A program made the position numbers and the translations under genes. The notes under the pieces are model-generated. The model ran no database searches. It saw only the letters and a list, made by a program, of their open reading frames with translations, and was not told the DNA's origin. This document shows positions 34,159-44,910 of a DNA stretch of 64,000 bases, one piece after another. The stretch's first letter is position 1. Each line of letters starts with the position of its first letter. The DNA is from Babylonia areolata (Eukaryota; Mollusca; Gastropoda; Neogastropoda; Buccinidae), in the NCBI RefSeq assembly GCF_041734735.1, contig NC_134891.1, forward strand, positions 13,960,078 through 14,024,077, read 5' to 3'.

Positions 34159-34576
34159 GTGTGTCTGTGTGTCCATGGTAAACTTTAACATTTGACATTT
34201 TCTCTGCAAATACTTTGTCAGTTGACACCAAATTTGGCATAAAAATAGGAAAAATTCAGTTCTTTCCAGTCATCTTGTTTAAAACAGTATTGCACCTCTG
34301 GGATGGGCACAAAAAAATAAAAAAAGAAGCCTAATTATATGCAAACTGCATTTACTGTTATATTTATATTTTTTGTATTCTCTAAACTTGGCACTTTGAC
34401 CTCTTATTCTGAAACAACAACAAGAGAAGTCATTATTATCATTTTTTGTTCAAACAGGAACTTCTTTTGCTAAGCATGGAATTTTTATTTATTTTGCAAA
34501 CGTTTGGTGCAGATAGTAAAAAAGGGAAATTACTCTGTGATTAATGCTAGGGGACTTAATTTATCACAAGTGAGTC
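34070..34576. mobile_element. MITE-like element, copy 2, with 12-bp inverted ends
   Basis: The left end GACTCACTTGTG (34070-34081) is the exact inverse of CACAAGTGAGTC (34565-34576). Internal words (GTAAACTTTAACATTTGACA, CTTTGTCAGTTGACACC, AAATTTGGCATAAAAATAGG) recur in the copy at 28485. A (GT)n tract lies at about 34123-34156. About 507 bp with no coding capacity, so it would depend on an outside transposase. The superfamily cannot be named from these ends. Confidence 0.65.
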
Positions 34577-35590
34577 TTGAAGGCCTTGCCTCTCTTGTCT
34601 TATCTTTTTGTAGTTATCTGGCACACTCATTTTGTACGATCATTTTGTTGTCATTCCTGGCAGTTGAACAATGAAAAGACAGTTCACTGACATTCAGGGC
34701 CACACACCCTTACATGCCTTCTGTCTGGTCTTTGACCTATCGGCTTACACTACTCTGCCTCTACCCCTCTTCTCAAAATATGAAAGTACCATGCCTTCAC
34801 TGTCAGCCATGGTCATCTGCTCAAAAATGATGTCTGATTGGACAGATTAACCAAAGAAAGTGTCAAATGTTGCTGTCAGTTTTGTCATCGTCGTCATTAT
34901 GAATTAACAGACATAGATCCCTCTTATCATATACTTGTACATAATGTATCTTTACAAGAAAGAAAAAACAGCACACACACACAGACTGTATTTATCAAAG
35001 CTCAGCAGTGAAATGTCCCACCTGAATTTAAATTTACAAGTAAAATGTTTCATAAAACCTATCCCGAAACAAATTGATATAATCTGACCGAAGTTGGAGT
35101 TCTCATGTTAGCAGCAGATGATTCTTGCAAGGGGCATAATGTTCCACTTACTGTCCCTTTTATCTTGTTTCCTGACTTCACATTTCTCCCCCAAAAATTA
35201 CCAACAAACTCCCACTATTTTTTTTGTTTACCAACTCCAACCAAAATCATCGTATGTGACGATTACTGATGTCGTTCAATGACATTTTCGTTGGGAACTC
35301 CGCAAGACACTGAGCTTCATATCCATCGACGATCGACACCCAGGTTGCTGTTTGGCACAATTTAACTGGTCTGCCGAGGGATGTGCTATTAATTGATAGA
35401 GCAGATGGGGCGAAGTCCACTGGTGTGTTCGCATCTCCAGCAAGGTCATTCTGGCAACCGTTGCGGTCCCCAGGAATACACCCAACCAGCGCAGCCCTAG
35501 CCTTCAACTTCATTACTTTCCAACAGAAAAAAAAAGATGGGGGTGGGGGGCTTGCAGGTAGGCAGGGTGGGACTAAACAGGAAGTGTTGG
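34577..35590. other. Non-coding DNA with one unassigned frame
   Basis: A minus-strand frame (35513-35247) encodes 88 residues starting MKLKARAALVGCIPGDRNGC and ending NDISNRHIR. A T-rich tract ending GGAAAG lies just upstream, acceptor-like but weak. I do not recognise the sequence. Otherwise nothing was supported. Confidence 0.25.
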
Positions 35591-35594
35591 GGTA

Positions 35595-36140
35595 AAGTGG
35601 AGGGAAGGGGGGTGTTAAAACTACTCTGTTGTGTCACAGGCAGGAGAACAGTTTGGATTTGAAGCAGTACAGCGACTCTGCTGTGACAACCTCCTGGGGC
35701 AGTGTGTTCCATTCCCGGATGGTGCAGGGGAAGAAAGACATGTCTGTACTGCCTCCTGAGAGAGATGTCATTGTTGCAGGTGTTTTTTCTGGAGTTCACC
35801 CTGCTGTCTGATGCCAGATGGTCTTGGTAGGCAGACTAATTTGATGGATAAGAGACCATGGTCACAATGGTGGAACTTGTAAAACATCTCCAGCCCAGGC
35901 GAGCTTTTTTTTCCATCTGACTAGTAATGTAGGGGGTACCAGGGAGCTAAGGATAGAGTTGACACATGACATCTGTTGATGTCAGTTAGTGACCATCTTG
36001 CTGCACGGCGCTGGACCTTTTTGATGGCCTGGGTGACTACAGGGATCCCACACTGACACAGTGTACTCAAGGATAGGTCGAACAACGGCTTTGTACAGTT
36101 TCCTTTGTCTTCTTGTTTCCTATCTTGAGGTAGCACCTAA
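35595..36140 (-). mobile_element. CR1/Jockey-group LINE ORF2 C-terminal fragment
   Basis: The minus strand carries IKKVQRRAARWSLTDINR and, at the end, FFPCTIREWNTLPQEVVTAE, then SLYCFKSKLFSCL and a stop near 35635. The pattern VQRRAAR...(S/F)FPRTI.EWN.LP...V.A.S...FK..L is the C-terminal signature of CR1/Jockey-type ORF2. It is 5'-truncated and frame-broken. It sits between a possible first exon and exon 1 of the zinc-finger gene. Confidence 0.6.
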
Positions 36141-36749
36141 GAAAGCCTGAATAGTTATTTACATTCAAAATAGTTGGGGGGTATAGCCCAGATAGGAGGC
36201 TATTGTATTTGTGCTAGGTTGTTTTTTTAATTTGTTACCCCTGAATCCTCAAAAATACCTGGAAATGGGGAGAGCACTTATCGTTCATCTTTTTTTTCTC
36301 TCTCTAACAAAGTTCGCTGCCACCTAACAACTTAAAAGGTGCATACCGGTTTTGACCAAAGACTTCACATCAAATTATTTCCGTAAACGTACTCACTGAG
36401 CAACAAACACGCATCATACTTTTGAGTTTTGGTTTCCATAATCGTCACTTGGAGACAATGACAGAAAATAGCAGACATCACTCATCAGCGAGACCATGCC
36501 GGAGAGACAAGACAGAGTCGACTTCAAACTTTTCAAGAGTTGGTCACAAGAGGCGTAAAAATCAAATTGATGATTGTGGCCGTCAACGCAGTGAAAGTGA
36601 AAGAGGCATGGAATGCGTTCCAGTCTAACTGACATGGATGCCTCCGATAAAATACATATTATGAACTATTTTGATTATCACACACGCACACACGCGCGCG
36701 CGCGCGCGCACGCAAATGAATTGAAAACCCGGTTTTCGGTCATGCTTAC
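36141..36749. other. Non-coding DNA with a (CA/CG)n microsatellite
   Basis: A mixed CA-to-CG dinucleotide run lies at about 36680-36715. No coding segment was supported. Confidence 0.5.
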
Positions 36750-36880
36750 CTGATTGCTATTGTCTGTGTTTCCGGTTCCTTGCGAACAAGGGAGGTTACC
36801 ACGTCGGTCCTCGCCCACGGACTTACGCAGGCCTTCGATTTATTGAAGTCCGCGGTCCTGTCCGGTGTCGCAAATATCTA
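36750..36880 (-). other. Candidate non-coding first exon of the zinc-finger gene
   Basis: On the minus strand a CpG-rich segment ends in a consensus donor, AATCAG/GTAAGCATG (exon end at 36750). It has no long open frame, lies 3.7 kb upstream of the exon-1 acceptor at 33013, and would supply the remaining 5' UTR. The start of transcription was not located. It may lie in the GC-rich DNA up to about 37.0 kb. The link to the gene is inference from strand, order and splice sites. Confidence 0.35.
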
Positions 36881-36964
36881 TATACTGAGTCATAGATTAA
36901 AAAAAAAATCTAGATACTGATAAATAATTGAATAATAATATGAATATCTTTAGATAATTGGTCC

Positions 36965-37400
36965 TGAGTTAGCCCGCTGGGTGTCGGCATGAGCGCCATT
37001 TCATGCGTTTTAGCCGTGATTTCAAAACCCGCAACGTCGGGTCGCCGAGAGGGTGATCATCGGATTCGAAGATAACCATGGCTTCAAGAATCAGATGGAA
37101 GATTGGTAGCTGTAGGTCCGAGTTGACTGATGAGGCCAATCCGGGCCCTGAAGGCTCGCCCACACTAAGATGTGGGACACGAGTGACCCGGGTGAGGTGC
37201 TCAGCAACAGTGTTGTGGCAGTGCTGGGATGCTGCTCGGGCTTTGCGCACAGAACGCTTTCGTTGCGCATCGGTCACGGTGATACACCTGGCTTCTGCAC
37301 GGGCTCCTGTGGTGATCGTGCTGCGCCAAGCTGGACGGTCCAGACCAAGCGTTTCCCATATCAGTCAACTCAGTCAACTTTTTCTGCGTCATAGCAGCTG
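36965..37400 (-). mobile_element. Degraded RTE-like LINE 3' end
   Basis: Antisense words at about 37310-37400 (GATCGTGCTGCGCCAAGCTG, AAGCGTTTCCCATATC, GCAGTCGACTGTCTGGCATTC) match the pattern of the C-terminal region of RTE-like LINEs. The minus-strand frame contains the Arg-rich AQRKRSVRKARAASQH that normally precedes the C-terminal finger. Heavily decayed, so its borders are approximate. Confidence 0.4.
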
Positions 37401-38279
37401 CACAGTAGGCAGTCGACTGTCTGGCATTCCGAGTCTGACCGTACTACACTGTGACCGTGCCGGCTGTCCAGCCCACTGAACCGGCTGGCTTGGGCTTCAG
37501 TTCTGCACCGGGAGGAGGGTGTAGATGCTGCCAGAGGGCAGCTCAGTTGTTCCCGAGGACTTCCATGTTGGCCCCGGCCGGGGGTTCTTGTCCTACGGCA
37601 CTGACTGGCACTACAGCAGCCACCGATGTGAAGCCCGGTCTGCGGAGAAACTCAGGTAGAACCGCCGATTGAGCTGTTTAGTTCAGTTGGTGTTAGTGTC
37701 CGTGCTGTAGACAGTCCACTGAGGTCTCGCTGGCGTCAGTAAAGGAGGGTGGCGGTAAGGATCAGTGCACAGAGACCAGCCGCTTGGTGGTAGTGGCGCT
37801 GAGACTGACCTCTCCAGTCCGCCGCGGCTCCGCGACCCACAAGTTCTCACTCGAAGTCTCCCAAAGGTGGTGCTGAGCTTAACGATCCTGTTGTTGACCT
37901 CAGCGTCTATGCCCTTCACTGTGAGGCGCGGCTCCTGGTATCTATGTCTTTCCTCAGCGGGGCATGCTGGTACGTCACTTTCGCCGGGTCCATTTCACCG
38001 CACTGCATCTTCTGCTCTGTGCTGGCGTCAAGTTGAGTGCGCAGCCATCAGCAAACAAGAAGTCTCTGATTCCTGGGTTCACTGTATTTCGGTCATTTAA
38101 GCAAAAAGTGCATCTGTTTCAGGAACGTTTTTACAGAATCTTTTGCATTTGTGCGGCAGCTAAATTGCAAGCCAAATTGCAATTCAAATGTGACATTCCA
38201 ATTCTAAATCTCAGTAGCCAAAGTTCTTTTTGTAGAACTGAATAATATTTGCATAACGTAAGCACACAACAGGCGACAA
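37401..38279. other. GC-rich non-coding DNA
   Basis: A roughly 600-bp GC- and CpG-rich stretch (to about 38.0 kb) followed by AT-rich DNA. No protein family was recognised in any frame. It could be more of the decayed LINE to its left, or regulatory DNA. Confidence 0.3.
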
Positions 38280-39240
38280 TGATGCCTAATATGTTGCATA
38301 TACATTGTAAACATCATGTGAACCCAAAGCGGAGGACCAATCCTGTTTGAAGCAGTCTAGAAGCCTTTGTTTAAATTCGGATAAAAACACTGTTATATCC
38401 CCCACACCTTGTGTTTCCCAACCAGATTTATACAAAATATTTTGCCGAACATCACAGGCCCACGTCACAGTTACACAGTTGTTCCTGGCAGAGATAAGAT
38501 ACGTTTTGCGGGGATATCTATTATCATCCATGGCCAGAATCCGAAGCCAGAATTCAGAATATTTTATGTTAGTATTTATCCAGAGAGGATATCTGCTCGT
38601 CTTACCATATATGACATCAGTGTCTCGGTGACTTAATTAGCACTTACGCCCAAAAATCTTTTCATAGCAGACCAATGAATTTGTTCAATAACACTTTGGT
38701 CACGAGCCAAACCCCACTGAGATTTCGGATCCGTATGACGAATCTGGTTGGAGTTGACAATCAAATAACTTTAAAAATGCACTACTGGTAGGATAATTTT
38801 CGCTCAGTAACAAACCACAACATTTCTATGATTGCTGAGATACCTTTCAGGTTTTTTGCTCGATCTGTAAGGTCGTTCATAGTGTAGGTAAAGGAAAGCC
38901 GACACCAAGGTAGGTATACTTGTAAATATTAACAATATCCAATACGTTATCACCAAAATATTAAATTTCATCACATGCAAGATACCCACCATTCCGAAAA
39001 ACAACAATATTCAAGTTGGAGTTGTCAATATTTACTGTAAGTTCAAGCCGCTTGGAAGTATCACATAACACATTCAACTGGTTTGGAAGACCAATGACGG
39101 TGTCAGAAAAAAAAGCACATCATCAGCAAATAACAATATTAGCAATTCAGCAAAATCAGCTGCCGGACAACTGATTACCATGCATGTCTACCGTGTTCAA
39201 TAGGACCTTTGGTCAATTCATTAATGATCGATTGTCACAG
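38280..39240 (-). mobile_element. LINE RT C-terminal fragment, clade unclear
   Basis: The minus strand carries an RT active-site region (VLFFSDTVIGLPNQLNVLCD after a decayed FADD box). LELTVNIDNSNLNIVVFRNG, then GYLACDE, and VNIYKYTYLGVG follow. Near the 3' end is QGVGDITVFLSEFKQRLLDC. The VVFRNGGYL word is typical of one group of invertebrate LINEs whose clade I cannot fix. Several frame changes; dead. Confidence 0.55.
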
Positions 39241-40859
39241 ATACTGAAACAGATCAGTGAGGACAAGTGAAACTTTCGACTCAAGCGGCGTCCAACACAT
39301 GCATTTGTTATATTTCTACGCACGCGCGCGCCGGCGTGCGTGCGTATGTGTGTGTGTGCGCCTGTGCGCTGTGTCAGTGTGTGTGTGTGTGTGTGTGTGT
39401 GTGTCAGTGTGTGTGTGTGCCAGGTGTGTGTGCTTGCTTCAGTTGCTTGCTTGCACCGACTCGCGGGATGTGAAAACTGAACTGGGTACGCGTGCATGAG
39501 CGTGCGCGTGGTCGTGGTCTGACATTAGTGATTAATGCTGACGGATCGTCGCATCAAGTGCTTAGAACATTGAACCAGCCAGCCTACCACCCACCCACTA
39601 TTTCGCCCCACTTCGCAAGGGAGTCCCACGTAGCCAAAGGCAATGTTCAGTCTTCACATAGTGAATATCGACAATACACAGAAGAACGACCAGTATGAAC
39701 AGATCAAAAACCAGCAAACCGCAAGTTAACACACAATCATGTCAAGCTTGGTTCAGCTCCACTACAGATATGAAATCGTCAGAAGGTCTAGTCATGCACC
39801 CGTTTCTTTTCAACCGTTGTAAACAATGCAGTGGGTTCTGCCACACATTTTGGAGGAAGGAGGAGGGGGTGGGGGGGGGGGGGGTGACGGGAAGCGAGTC
39901 GGCGGTGAGCGAGCAAGAGAGAGAGAGAGAGAGAGATACGGACAAGCCACGGCCCCTCATGTAGGGGTAGTATAAACAAACATTACAGATGTATGATTAA
40001 ACAACGAGACACAATAACCAGCATTTATTATGCAAAAACAAACATGCAGTCACTCAAATGCAAATTGTGCTCCTAATTTTGAAAGCCTTGTATAGGATAT
40101 TGCTAATAATTGCTTGACAACGGATTCCTTAGTAACGAGAGAGAGAGAGAGAGACGGGACTTTCTCCCTCCAGAGACAGCGCCCAGCCGACAACGATCGA
40201 ACGGCCGCTCCTTGCAAATACCACAAACATCAGTTTCATGCAAGCTTCCAAAGCTTTGTCGTGAGGTCTACGCAACACTCTGGCTCGCCCACTTCTCTTG
40301 GGAACAGATCAATACCCGCCCTACTTGCATATTCATTGATGGCGCCCACCTCCTCCCTGCGAAACCTTTAGCCCACTCCCTAACAGCCTGCAAGTTATAT
40401 GGTGTCACATGAGAACGAGTGTTCCCATGCCCAGATTATCCCGGGACACTCATACTGGGGCTGTTATTCACTTACGGATTTTCTAAAATGAAATACTACT
40501 GACTCAGTTGTATGCTGTCCCCACCCCCTAAATTACTGAACAACAAACAACCCCCACTCCTACACCCCAACAACAACAAAAACCAAAACAAACAAAAAAC
40601 AAAAACAAAATGAAAGGCAAAAAAGGAAAGAGAAAAACAAAAACTGATAACATTCACAAAAGTTATCTGACTTAAATGGTGGAATGCGGCGGCGTTCTGG
40701 AATACATGACCTACATTCGGTTGTTGTTTTTTTTCTGTTTTTTTTTTATAAATCCGCCTAATACAGCTTTGGAAAATGAATGATTTGCTGTAAGCCCTTA
40801 GTCAAGAAAAGCTCTTTTTATCTTTTTTATTTATTTATTTATATACTATCTATCTGCGG
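39241..40859. other. Non-coding DNA with several microsatellites
   Basis: (GT)n-rich tracts at about 39330-39430, a G-run near 39873-39885, and (GA)n at about 39914-39936 and 40138-40155. No coding segment was supported. Confidence 0.5.
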
Positions 40860-42180
40860 CATTAAACACCATTGATAACATCTGCATACTTTTTTTGACC
40901 GACAGAAGAACTTTTCGGTATTCTATCTTTTAAACAGAACTGCCCATTACGCCTTCTGACATGTAGGACAACAACGGAGAACCGTTTCTCGTATCCTTTT
41001 TGGGCCAGTCTCCGTGAATGGTACCCCAGCAGGTGTGCTTCAGGGTCTTGATTTCTCCTTCGTGCACACCTCAGTGGTGTTTTTGGCCCTCCTCTCCTCT
41101 CTCGAACTTCTTGCTCTCTTCGCATAGCGTGTCTACTCTATTTCCACAGCCTTTACATGATGCTGGTCTCTGAGTTCTCTTGATTGCACTGGGCTAGTAG
41201 TTGTTGACTGAAGATGGCATTAAACCAGAAGATTTGCAGGATTCTTCAGAGGTTTTTCGTGTGTAAGCCTGACGATTTCGTTAGATCACTCTCACAGTCA
41301 TCCTCCAGCATTCTGAGCCACAGGACAGTGTGGAAAGCAAACAACTCTGGTACATTCTCAGCTTGGTATTGGTTCTGTATTTGGGGATCTCTCTATACGT
41401 CGTCAGTTCAGCGGCCTTCTGAAGGCGATCCTGGCCTTGTTGTGACGGCTCTTGATGTCGCAGTCTGCTCCACCCAAGATAGCGTTTGGCATTGCTACCC
41501 AGGCAAACAAACTTTCCAGTTGTGGGTAGATCTATTCCGTATACTTGGATAGGTGAAGGGTTTGAATGTTCAGTGTTATCAACTCTGTTTTCTTCTGGCT
41601 GATCTTCAGGCATTTTTGCTGTGCAAAGTTGCTGAAACGGGTTGTCTTCTTCAGTCTTGCAATGTGACGTTGAGTGAGGGAGACCAGTGTCAGGTCGTCG
41701 GCAAAGTCCAGAACTGAGAGGAGAATCTATCTGATACCTCTTGGTTGATCTTCCGTTGTTGTTCAGTCTTTTGCCATGTTGAGGAGCAGTGCTGTCATTA
41801 CGCATGCTTGCCTCACTACTGTCTTTACCTTGAAACTGTGTTCACTGTTTGGTCTGCTTTGCTTGTTAAGTTTATGACAAAATCTCCGGATGAGAATGAT
41901 GACCTGCTGTGCGATCCCACATATAGGCTCAGGAGTATTTGCCATAGGCTTTCCCCGTAGGTGCTGTCAGGGGCTTTCTCGAAATCTACAAAGATGGTGT
42001 AGAGCTGTCTATGCCGCTCTGTTTACGGCTGCTCAACTTGATGATGATATGCAGAGTAAATATTCGTCACTTGATCAGAACATCCCCTTCCTTTCTGGAA
42101 ACCTGCCTGATCGTTCCTTCGCTGTTTGTCTACTGTATCTGAAACGAGTTTCTTGAATCCAGCTTCAATCTGCTATGGCA
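40860..42180 (-). mobile_element. RTE-like LINE fragment, decayed
   Basis: Minus-strand order: NDQAGFQKGRGCSDQVTNIY, then FVDFEKAPDSTYGESLWQIL, SFKVKTVVRQACVMTALL, LDFADDLTLVSLTQRHIA, then QVYGIDLPTTGKFVCLGS, TKLRLYQSCLLSTLSCGSEC and a decayed GRPKT C-terminal block near 41.1 kb. It ends next to an A/T-rich TAAATAAATA tail at about 40845. Many frame changes. Confidence 0.7.
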
Positions 42181-42194
42181 TTACACGGATGGTT

Positions 42195-43065
42195 TTGTCA
42201 TGTTCTTGGACCTGTTTTGTCAGTGTGTTTTGTACACCGCCATCCTCTGTCAATGGACCCTCACGAGTAAGCTTGAAGATCTCGACTTTGCAGATGACAT
42301 CGCCCTTCTGTCGCACTCTCAAGGACACATGCAAGACAAAACAGAGAGACTGAGCAACGTCGCCAGGACTACAGGATTGGAGATCAACGCAGGGAAAACA
42401 AAGAGCCTGCGGGTCAATGCCACTCAGGAAGCGCCCATCAATATCGACGGACAGGCCATAGAGGATGTTGACCACTTTATCTACCTGGGCAGCATTGTCA
42501 GTAAGACAGGAGGAGCTGATGAAGATGTAAAGACCAGGGTCAGCAAGGCGCGTCATGCTTTTGTCACCCTCAGACCAGTGTGGAGGAACGAAGACCTCAC
42601 TGGGTCTGCACACCAAGCTAAGGCTGTTCAACACCAACGTCACGAGTCAAGTCCGTGTTATTGTACGGTTTGGAGACCTGGAGACGCACAAACAGCCCGG
42701 ACAGCAAGTTGCAAGTCTTCATCAACTTCGCCAGATCCTGTGCATCAGATGGCCTGAGCGAATCACCAACGAGGAACTCATGCGCCGGGCGAAGCAAGAC
42801 CAAATCACCAAGAATATCCAGATAAGGAAGGATGGACACACCCTGTGTAGAGGACAGGCCCACATTCCATGCCACGCTTTGGACTGGAACCCACAGAGGA
42901 AGCAGAAGAGGGGACGACCAGTCACCACCTGGAGAAGAACTCTACAGGCAGAACTCAAGTCCACCAACATGACCTGTGGTGAAGCCAAGAGAACAGCCCA
43001 AGACAGAGCGAGATGGAGATCTGCAGTGTGGGCCCTATGTTCTGACCAGAACGAAGAGGATTAAT
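42195..43065 (+). mobile_element. RTE-like LINE 3' fragment
   Basis: Plus-strand frame: LTSKLEDLDFADDIALLSHS, QGHMQDKTERLSNVARTTGL, then DVDHFIYLGSIVSKTGGADE, followed by frame changes near 42.6 kb into RWPERITNEELMRRAKQDQ and HALDWNPQRKQKRGRPVTTW. It ends CSDQNEED at about 43064. Related to, but distinct from, the element at 25687-27951. It abuts the preceding fragment head to head. Confidence 0.75.
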
Positions 43066-43505
43066 ACTATAATATACATCCTCTGTCAGACATCCAGCTT
43101 TGCTATCCACCATTTATTTGACACACAGATACAAAAGTATGCTGAACCACAACAGTTTGACATGCTGATCTAATCATTGCAGAAATGTCTCCTAAGTGGA
43201 CATGTAACAAACATGGCGGCAAAACGGATCAAAGTCCATATCCACCTGTTCTCAGATAGCCAGCTTTACGTGCCATATACTGTTGGTCGGGTAATCCGGT
43301 TGTTCGACATGATGCGCGCCCAGTACATGATATATTCTTCAATGAGCTACTGAAAAGATTTTGTGAAAAATATTTTACACACTTGAGCACTTGCCACAAT
43401 GCGCGTTATGTTTAACAATACATTCATATAGTGGAGCTGTTCCTTGTGGAATGACAGCAAAAGATCAGTGAAGTCTGCGACGCCGTCTTCCCATCAGTCG
43501 TCAGT
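43066..43505. other. Non-coding DNA
   Basis: An ATG in good context (AAACATGGCGGC, 43212) opens a 46-codon frame with no recognisable motif. Otherwise nothing was supported. Confidence 0.3.
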
Positions 43506-43599
43506 CGTGCGACGAGAGACTGCAAGAACAGCTGAGGGAAATTTTCAAAATGATACCACCACCACCAGTTGCTGTAAAGCGCTTGCCACAATCTCCTTG
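43499..43599 (+). CDS. Possible host exon, unidentified
   Basis: An acceptor-like CGTCTTCCCATCAG precedes an open segment encoding QSCDERLQEQLREIFKMIPP, then PPVAVKRLPQSPW. The segment ends at a strong donor (CTTGG/GTAAGA). The composition (an amphipathic helix followed by a proline run) looks protein-like, but I do not recognise it and no partner exon was found. The exact acceptor is uncertain because two CAG sites are possible. Confidence 0.25.
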
Positions 43600-44880
43600 G
43601 GTAAGAAAAGCCGTCTTGCACTGCACGGTTCTGAAAGTCCAGAACGGTGGAGAATAATTATGTCCACTTCCTTTAAGGTGTTTGATTTACTGAAGAAAGA
43701 GAAAAGTTATAACATGTGATTACATAACTAGAACAGTACAGTTTTGTTTGGGGTCGATTTCAGGGAGTCAGGCATGGAAACAGTCGATCAGTGTCCAGAG
43801 GGTCTGTCAGGCGTGGGAACAGTTTGGACTGTGACACCGGCATAGTCTCAGGCAGACTGTCACAGTTAAGCACACGGGCGTAACTTCAGCGCTTGATGGA
43901 ATTGTGAGGGAGGCTGTTTTCAGTGGGCGGATGTCTTTTATTGAAAAGATTCAAGCATTGTGAAGTTGTTGACAGTGCGAATAACTGATGTGTCGGAAAT
44001 CGGAGAATCAGTTATTGGCCTGAAGATTGTGGATTCCAGGATTATTGACAATACCAGCTAATGCGTTTGGTCAGTGCAGGAAATCATAGAAAAGCACGGT
44101 ATTTTGTGATATAAAGGACCCAGAATTTCTTGATTCCCAAGAGCTATTTGCGGCCTTTTCCTGTGCTCACTTTGGGAGTTCCTCAAGGTTGTGTGCTGTC
44201 GTTATTTGTGCTGCATGATGGCAAGTGCTCAGGTGAGATATTTGCCGCATAACTGCAGTTAGCTCCATCGATGCCGTCAGCTGAGAGTCGCGTTTAAAAT
44301 AATTTACCAAAATAAGTTGGAGATAATGAAAGAAATACGAAGCGCTTATGTTACGGTATGGTGCACAAATGAGAATTTTTGTCAAGGCCTATTTTAGAGT
44401 CCTCAGTAAATTCCAATTTTCGTGTCTGTTGCAAGCCGTAGGCATGAAGCATAATGTGAAAACTAACGCCGGGAAAGGCCCTATTCTAGCGAAAAAATAT
44501 GACTTTACCGAACCTTAAATTCCTGGAGCAATGTACGCGGAAATTTTCGTGTTTGTTGCAAAGCACGCATTGAGCATACGGATATGTGTGAATGAGCATG
44601 CGTGCAGCGGTGGGTTCTGCCATTTCTCGCAACAAAATGCCAGAAGATTTTGACAAAGCTGACCGGCTGAACGGAAAATACTGTTGGCCTCAATGTGCAG
44701 CTCGCTTGACGCATGCGCATCATTCTTGGTCACATGTGTACAGTTCGACCAGTGGATCCGGTGTATATCACAGAATCACAGAAAAGTTAGGCAATAGGCT
44801 AAAAGCCTTTTGCCCCCGTAATCAGTGTCCATTTATGTGCTTTTGGATCACTTGTTGTGAACAAACCCTTGTTTAAATCT
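43600..44880. other. Non-coding DNA with a tiny RT relic
   Basis: At 44166-44201 the plus strand reads LTLGVPQGCVLS, an RT motif-5-like word. Its surroundings do not extend the similarity. No other feature was supported. Confidence 0.35.
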
Positions 44881-44910
44881 GGCATAGTGTATACTATATT
44901 TATCTACAGC

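Noticed and set aside
41210-43065. One LINE with a twin-priming 5' inversion
   Set aside because: Both halves contain the RT core and belong to different subfamilies, so they are separate insertions.
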